From: Candidatus Riflebacteria bacterium HGW-Riflebacteria-1
Lineage (GTDB): Bacteria > Muiribacteriota > Ozemobacteria > Ozemobacterales > Ozemobacteraceae
Assembly (NCBI GenBank): GCA_002839445.1
Contig: PGYB01000001.1
Span: 1 to 64,000, forward strand
Length of the DNA: 64,000 nucleotides
Direction of reading: 5' to 3'
Shown here: in pieces, positions 61,401-64,000 of the stretch
Position numbering within the stretch: position 1 is the first letter of the stretch
Layout: each line of letters opens with the position of its first letter
The notes under the pieces: model-generated
Databases searched by the model: none
The model's input: only the letters and a program-made list of their open reading frames with translations
What the model was told of the DNA's origin: nothing
Translations under genes and position numbers: made by a program

Positions 61401-61700
61401 AACCTTTCAGGCGGCGAAAGCTTTATTGTCAGCCTGGCTCTCGCTCTCGGCCTCTCTAAAATGGCCAGCAAAAAGGTGCGCATCGACTCGCTGTTTCTCG
61501 ACGAAGGCTTCGGCACTCTCGATGAAGACGCACTCGAAACCGCCCTCGAAACCCTGGCCGGTCTGCAGCAGACCGGCAAGCTGATCGGCATCATCTCGCA
61601 TGTTCCATCGCTCAAAGAGCGCATCAGCACCCAGATCACCGTAAAGCCCGTAGCCGCGGGCCGCAGCCGCATCGAAGGCCCCGGCGTCACCGCAGCCTGA
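58455..61700 (+). CDS. sbcC: Exonuclease subunit SbcC
   Basis: Rad50-type ATPase of SbcCD, 1081 residues. N-terminal Walker A GPTGSGKSTILDAICLALYG (about residues 36-55), two long coiled coils, the central zinc hook GHPCPLCGATEHPY (CxxC near residues 537-540), then signature LSGGESFIVSLALALGLSKM and Walker B SLFLDEGFGTLDEDALETAL. GGAG precedes the ATG. It works with SbcD on DNA hairpins and ends; the many palindromes nearby are natural substrates for this enzyme, though proximity is probably accidental. A zinc-finger gene follows after 16 bases. Confidence 0.96.
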   Translation: MKILELRFKNLNSLQGEWKIDFMAPEYIADGIFAMTGPTGSGKSTILDAICLALYGRTPRLKNISQSSNEIMSRQTGECFAEVLFECQSGRFRCHWSQHRARRNPDGNLAAAAHEISEASSGKVLETRRLQVLDLVEMMTGMDFNRFTRSVMLAQGDFAAFLQSNARDRAPILEQITGTDIYSQISIKVFERHNEENSRLEQLNAAVSGIMFMSEEEESLTGEILAQKQNSSQELSKSNAENTAAIQWLTGIDSLRTEIARLLAESVTIDQQIEAFSTTRSALKRADQAAELDGDFAALTTTRQQQASDRNQLQTCEQGLPELEKALNVTADQLRASEQATAGSKAARQSEAPFLLQARALDLRAAELQKSVTESENELKKSEKQLTTNRESLAAAENDSRGAQAELEAVKVWLNTNAGDEKLVSEFSAISAQIGNLAEFFKDRAAAESAVEDGEKQQKKLVKACQTSEKELQTANKEYEAAQQETGKITEALQKLLEGLPISEYHARREALLEKKYLLEKIASLEEERKTLQDGHPCPLCGATEHPYAAGNVPAIKESDKEIKRLAKLIKTAETLEIQLKELRDNEAAIMQKRSEAEGKLTIAAHENATHEKAFGQLAKELEKTVKKAEEAKTSVLKNLGEYGITELPEGDAEEILSTLRSRLVKWQQQQKSSNEIETRLHKQNAELQNFAGIIKTLEESVAAKKAELIARQKNHQLLLTERQQLYGDKNPDVEEARLDKQLSLAEQTEKQAREKHEQAGKALNHLKSQIKTLADSIDKRMEQLAALENGFALNLARKGFADEKDFAACRMSADQRNQLKNRADELDRKRTEIIARKSDRERVLTDELAKNTTESGLDTLKQTQIELETALKSLGEEIGALRQKLLDNTRAKELIKSKKAAIDAQRTECHKWKVLNDLIGSSDGNKFRKFAQGITFEMLVELANNQLHDMTDRYILLHDRENPLELQVIDTWQSSRIRSTQNLSGGESFIVSLALALGLSKMASKKVRIDSLFLDEGFGTLDEDALETALETLAGLQQTGKLIGIISHVPSLKERISTQITVKPVAAGRSRIEGPGVTAA

Positions 61701-61716
61701 ATGGAGATGTTTCAAG

Positions 61717-62544
61717 ATGAAATGGGAATCAACCCGGTTTGAAGGCTATCAGAGCAATGCGTGTTTCTGGTGCCAGAAGAAGATTCCCCTCAAAACTGAG
61801 GTTTCCCCTACTGGCAAGGGGATGTGGGATCGGATCGACTGTACCATCTGCCGGATTCCCGTCTGCGATCGATGTGGGCAAACTTGGTGGGTAGGAGATG
61901 GAGATATCGGATATCGCTATCGTATCTGCCAGCCTTGCCAGAAAGACTATCCCGAATTCGCCACCCGGGAAACCATTCCTGAGGCTCCTGTCCGATCAAA
62001 GTTTTGCCATCACTGCCAAATGGTCACCCAGGATGAAACCATCCATTGTTCCTACTGCACAAAGACTCTCTGTAAGAGTTGTACAAAAGCCTGGGAAAAG
62101 AAGCCGGTCTGCCCCGATTGCCTCACGGACCTTCTGAATCGGCCGCCCTGTGCGTCCTGCCATCAAGTTCCTGAATATGAAGCTATCACGTGTCCCACCT
62201 GTGGCAAAAAGGTGTGTCGTTCGTGCTCCACTTATTTCGACAAATCTTATTGCCAGTCCTGCGCCAAAGCGGTCATTGATGCTGCCCCCAAGTGCCATGC
62301 CTGCAAGAAAGCCATTCCTCAGGCCAGTGAAAGGAAGGGGGATATCTGTGAGTCCTGCAAGAAGCTATTCTGTGAACAATGCATTAAAAGGACGTATGAT
62401 GTGCCAAAACATATCCGCTGCTTGTCATGCGAATATCGTCATCTACGAAAAATTGATCAGGCCCGGCGAGACTTCGGGCGAGAACTCAATCAGCCAAAAA
62501 CATTCTGGGACCTCTTGAAAAAGTTATTCTTCGGAGATCCTTGA
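61717..62544 (+). CDS. Zinc protein with four tandem cross-brace modules (32 cysteines)
   Basis: A 275-residue protein, function unknown. All 32 cysteines fall in four modules of CxxC ... CxxC-x4-CxxC ... CxxC: C16/19-C42/45-C50/53-C71/74; C97/100-C111/114-C119/122-C132/135; C145/148-C159/162-C167/170-C179/182; C193/196-C211/214-C219/222-C235/238. The CxxC-x4-CxxC core (CSYCTKTLCKSC, CPTCGKKVCRSC) is that of FYVE/RING-like cross-brace folds, so about eight zinc ions are expected. There is no membrane or signal segment. Codon choice (many GAT, GGG and CGG) differs from sbcC. It follows sbcC by 16 bases with GGAGATG upstream, so it may be cotranscribed. Confidence 0.75.
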   Translation: MKWESTRFEGYQSNACFWCQKKIPLKTEVSPTGKGMWDRIDCTICRIPVCDRCGQTWWVGDGDIGYRYRICQPCQKDYPEFATRETIPEAPVRSKFCHHCQMVTQDETIHCSYCTKTLCKSCTKAWEKKPVCPDCLTDLLNRPPCASCHQVPEYEAITCPTCGKKVCRSCSTYFDKSYCQSCAKAVIDAAPKCHACKKAIPQASERKGDICESCKKLFCEQCIKRTYDVPKHIRCLSCEYRHLRKIDQARRDFGRELNQPKTFWDLLKKLFFGDP

Positions 62545-62802
62545 TTCGTGTCCTTTCGGCAAACTTTCTTGAAAAGTTGGCATTGATGTGTTTTTGCTTT
62601 TCGGAAAGCTGTACCTGTGTCAGTTTTGATCGGTGTGACTCAATGAAAGCAGCTCGGCAATCTTGCTGCTGAATCGCCCGCTCTTTAAGAGTGTTAAAGT
62701 TGATACCCAAAGACTGGGCTACAGATGAAAGCGAAAAACAGGCCGACAATTTTGCCGCACTGGCCCACGGTTCTTCCGGGGCGCGCCGACTGTGCACGCC
62801 AT
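62486..62802 (-). pseudogene. Decayed HTH protein gene (possible transposon or phage relic)
   Basis: On the minus strand, ATG 62802 begins MACTVGAPRKN, and the neighbouring frame continues PWASAAKLSACFSLSSVAQSLGINFNTLKERAIQQ (given in pieces here). Together they look like a short helix-turn-helix protein of the G-x-P-R-K-N ... W-x-x-A type, as in phage packaging or transposon accessory proteins, joined by one frameshift. There is no good ribosome-binding site and its end overlaps the zinc-protein gene. Evidence is weak. Confidence 0.3.
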
Positions 62803-63059
62803 TTGAAAAGTGGCTGCAAATACTAAAATTTTCTGAAAAATATATGACAATGAATGAGTTACCCGATTAACTCGCTGACGAAGAAGATGTTGCCATCGTC
62901 TCAGCCGCATCTGGGGAAATGTTCCCTTGCTTTTGCCGCAAATTTCCGCATCAATTGATTGATAATGCAACCGAAAGTGCCTTAAAATAAAGGTTTGCGA
63001 AGATGGCATACCTTGTGCTATACACATAACAAAGAAAATCAGAAATGAAAGGCTGCACT
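62545..63059. other. Intergenic region with HTH relic and promoter
   Basis: About 515 bases between the zinc-protein gene and the MotA-like gene. It contains the decayed HTH frame on the minus strand, then AT-rich DNA, and near its right end a promoter for the MotA-like gene. No intact gene was seen. Confidence 0.5.
62995..63024 (+). promoter_or_regulatory. Promoter of the MotA-like protein gene
   Basis: TTGCGA (62995-63000), an 18-base spacer ending in TGC, and TATACA (63019-63024), that is an extended -10 promoter. The leader would be about 30 bases. Confidence 0.5.
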
Positions 63060-63440
63060 ATGACTAAAATAAACCTTCTCGGCGTCTTCATCTGGGTCGC
63101 AACGTTAGCAGTAATGACCAATATCAGCGACATGAACAGTTTCGGCTTTATCAACATACCAGCGGCATTGTGGGTCGGTCTCGGAGTGGCTGGCGCACTG
63201 CTGGTCAGCTATTTGCCGCAGCAGAGTCGCGGCGAGCGCTATAAAGCAGCAGCTCACGGCGCGTGGTATGCCGGAATCATTTCTTTTGCAGTTGGCCTGG
63301 TTACAGTGCTTAATTATCTGGACGACCCGGCTGCGATAGGTCCTAACATTGCAGTTGCACTGCTGAGCATACTCTACGGCTCAGTCATCAGCCTTGTCTG
63401 CCATTCTCTTGCCCTGCGTCACGAAAAAGCAGCAGAATAA
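63060..63440 (+). CDS. Small MotA/ExbB-like membrane protein
   Basis: A 126-residue membrane protein with four helices (about 5-22, 29-52, 67-85 and 95-118). The last two match the MotA proton-channel signature: YAGIISFAVGLVTVLNYLDD, then PAAIGPNIAVALLSILYGSV, where MotA has G-L-V-x-x-L ... D-P-x-x-I-G-P ... A-V-A-L-L-x-x-L-Y-G. It lacks the long cytoplasmic loop and torque-generating region of MotA (about 280 residues), and no MotB/OmpA partner is nearby. AAAGG supports ATG 63060 rather than 63045. A more divergent relative is encoded at 3807-4238. It overlaps the next gene tail to tail. Confidence 0.7.
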   Translation: MTKINLLGVFIWVATLAVMTNISDMNSFGFINIPAALWVGLGVAGALLVSYLPQQSRGERYKAAAHGAWYAGIISFAVGLVTVLNYLDDPAAIGPNIAVALLSILYGSVISLVCHSLALRHEKAAE

Positions 63441-64000
63441 CCGCAGCTGGCAGCCACCAGATCACCGCAGCACTGCCTCCATACCAGTAGCCGGCCACAG
63501 GATCGCATGCCGGAAACCAGCTCGTGCACAACAAAAACGCCGGGCCACAGAGCAGCATGTCACCCATAATGACGGGCCAGATGTGTCGGGAACGCTGAGC
63601 CAGCCCTGAGAGCCACCAGCCAGCTGCCAACGCAAAAAGGCTGCCGTATGGGTCTGCTGCCAGGCCACCCCGAAACATTGCGTATATAAGGGCGGGAGCA
63701 AAACGGCTGGCAAATTGTTTGTGCCACAGCCTGGCGGCAGTCCATGTCACCGTTCCGAAAGCCGCAGAGCCTGCCAGAAACAGCAAGACTGCAGGCAGAA
63801 TCTGTGGCAATCCAAAGCCAACCGGCTGCCAACCGGCCTGCCACGCTGCCAGCAATGGCGGCAAGGTTCCAGCAACCAGAAAAACCACAAAAGTGCCGCA
63901 TTTAACCGGCACCGATAGCAATACATCGGTCGTTGAATCAGACAACCGCGATAACCCTGAACCCTGAGATTCCCAGCGGCGCAGCTGCCATGATAAAGCC
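63388..64000 (-). CDS. Polytopic membrane protein, 5' end outside the window
   Basis: At least 203 residues of a membrane protein with about five helices (VVFLVAGTLPPLLAAW, ILPAVLLFLAGSAAFGTVTW, SLFALAAGWWLSGLA, MGDMLLCGPAFLLCTSWF, SAAVIWWLPAAVILLLF) and a small cytoplasmic tail. A TTG at 63945 could be a start, but the frame stays open to the window edge (LSWQLRRWES ...), so the true start may be further right. No family was recognised. Its last codons overlap the end of the MotA-like gene on the other strand by about 53 bases. Confidence 0.6.
   Translation of the reverse strand, partial: ALSWQLRRWESQGSGLSRLSDSTTDVLLSVPVKCGTFVVFLVAGTLPPLLAAWQAGWQPVGFGLPQILPAVLLFLAGSAAFGTVTWTAARLWHKQFASRFAPALIYAMFRGGLAADPYGSLFALAAGWWLSGLAQRSRHIWPVIMGDMLLCGPAFLLCTSWFPACDPVAGYWYGGSAAVIWWLPAAVILLLFRDAGQENGRQG

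Noticed and set aside
1..64000. CRISPR arrays, rRNA genes and intact insertion sequences
   Set aside because: No regularly spaced identical repeats with unique spacers, no rRNA signatures and no transposase with flanking inverted repeats were seen. The tandem arrays found are coding repeats or simple-sequence DNA.

Overview
The window looks like chromosomal DNA of a Gram-negative bacterium with roughly balanced base composition. The support is a TolC/adaptor/RND efflux system, many exported proteins with signal peptides, a TAXI-type periplasmic binding protein and an L,D-transpeptidase. The abundance of membrane SpoIIE-type phosphatases, Cache/HAMP sensors and zinc-ribbon proteins recalls deep-branching lineages such as Candidatus Riflebacteria or spirochaete-like groups. 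No ribosomal RNA, tRNA or universal marker was recognised, so placement is only a guess. I found no prophage, complete insertion sequence or CRISPR array.

Layout. 1-5.8 kb: a repeat-bearing edge, an L,D-transpeptidase, a sirtuin, small zinc/exported/membrane proteins, a GNAT enzyme, an RluA-type pseudouridine synthase and an EVE-domain protein. 5.9-13.7 kb: a trehalose operon, treY-treZ-treS/maltokinase. 13.7-18.2 kb: a zinc-ribbon rhomboid, an ankyrin protein, a ClC antiporter, an RRM protein with a strong promoter, and a second GNAT. 18.3-20.9 kb: a protein with an NHLP-leader-like N-terminus, coupled to a cobalamin-type radical SAM enzyme. 20.9-27.4 kb: a TetR-regulated RND efflux operon with a perfect 16-bp operator palindrome. 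27.4-34.5 kb: arginine deiminase and two tandem SpoIIE-type membrane phosphatases. 34.5-42.3 kb: a repeat-rich exported protein, an orphan Cache-HAMP sensor, a metallophosphoesterase, a ZupT-like transporter and small membrane proteins. 42.6-49.8 kb: a hybrid histidine kinase, a HATPase/cyclic-nucleotide-binding protein, an SH3/glucosaminidase, and a RanBP-type zinc protein. 48.8-56.5 kb: a TAXI protein coupled to a diguanylate cyclase, an Asn/Gly repeat protein, a BLUF-domain adenylate cyclase and an exported alpha-toroid-like protein. 56.5-64 kb: a repeat mosaic, sbcD-sbcC, a 32-cysteine zinc protein, a decayed HTH gene, a MotA-like mini-protein and a partial membrane protein.

Working together. 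Signalling dominates. A blue-light adenylate cyclase could make cAMP; a protein 8 kb away joins a cyclic-nucleotide-binding domain to an RsbW-like ATPase; and two SpoIIE-type phosphatases of the kind that act in partner switching lie in the same window. This chain is an inference. The most novel-looking items are the NHLP-like/radical SAM pair, the four-module zinc protein beside sbcCD, the BLUF cyclase, and two MotA-like mini-proteins. Many start codons given here are my choices from ribosome-binding sites and are explained in the entries.
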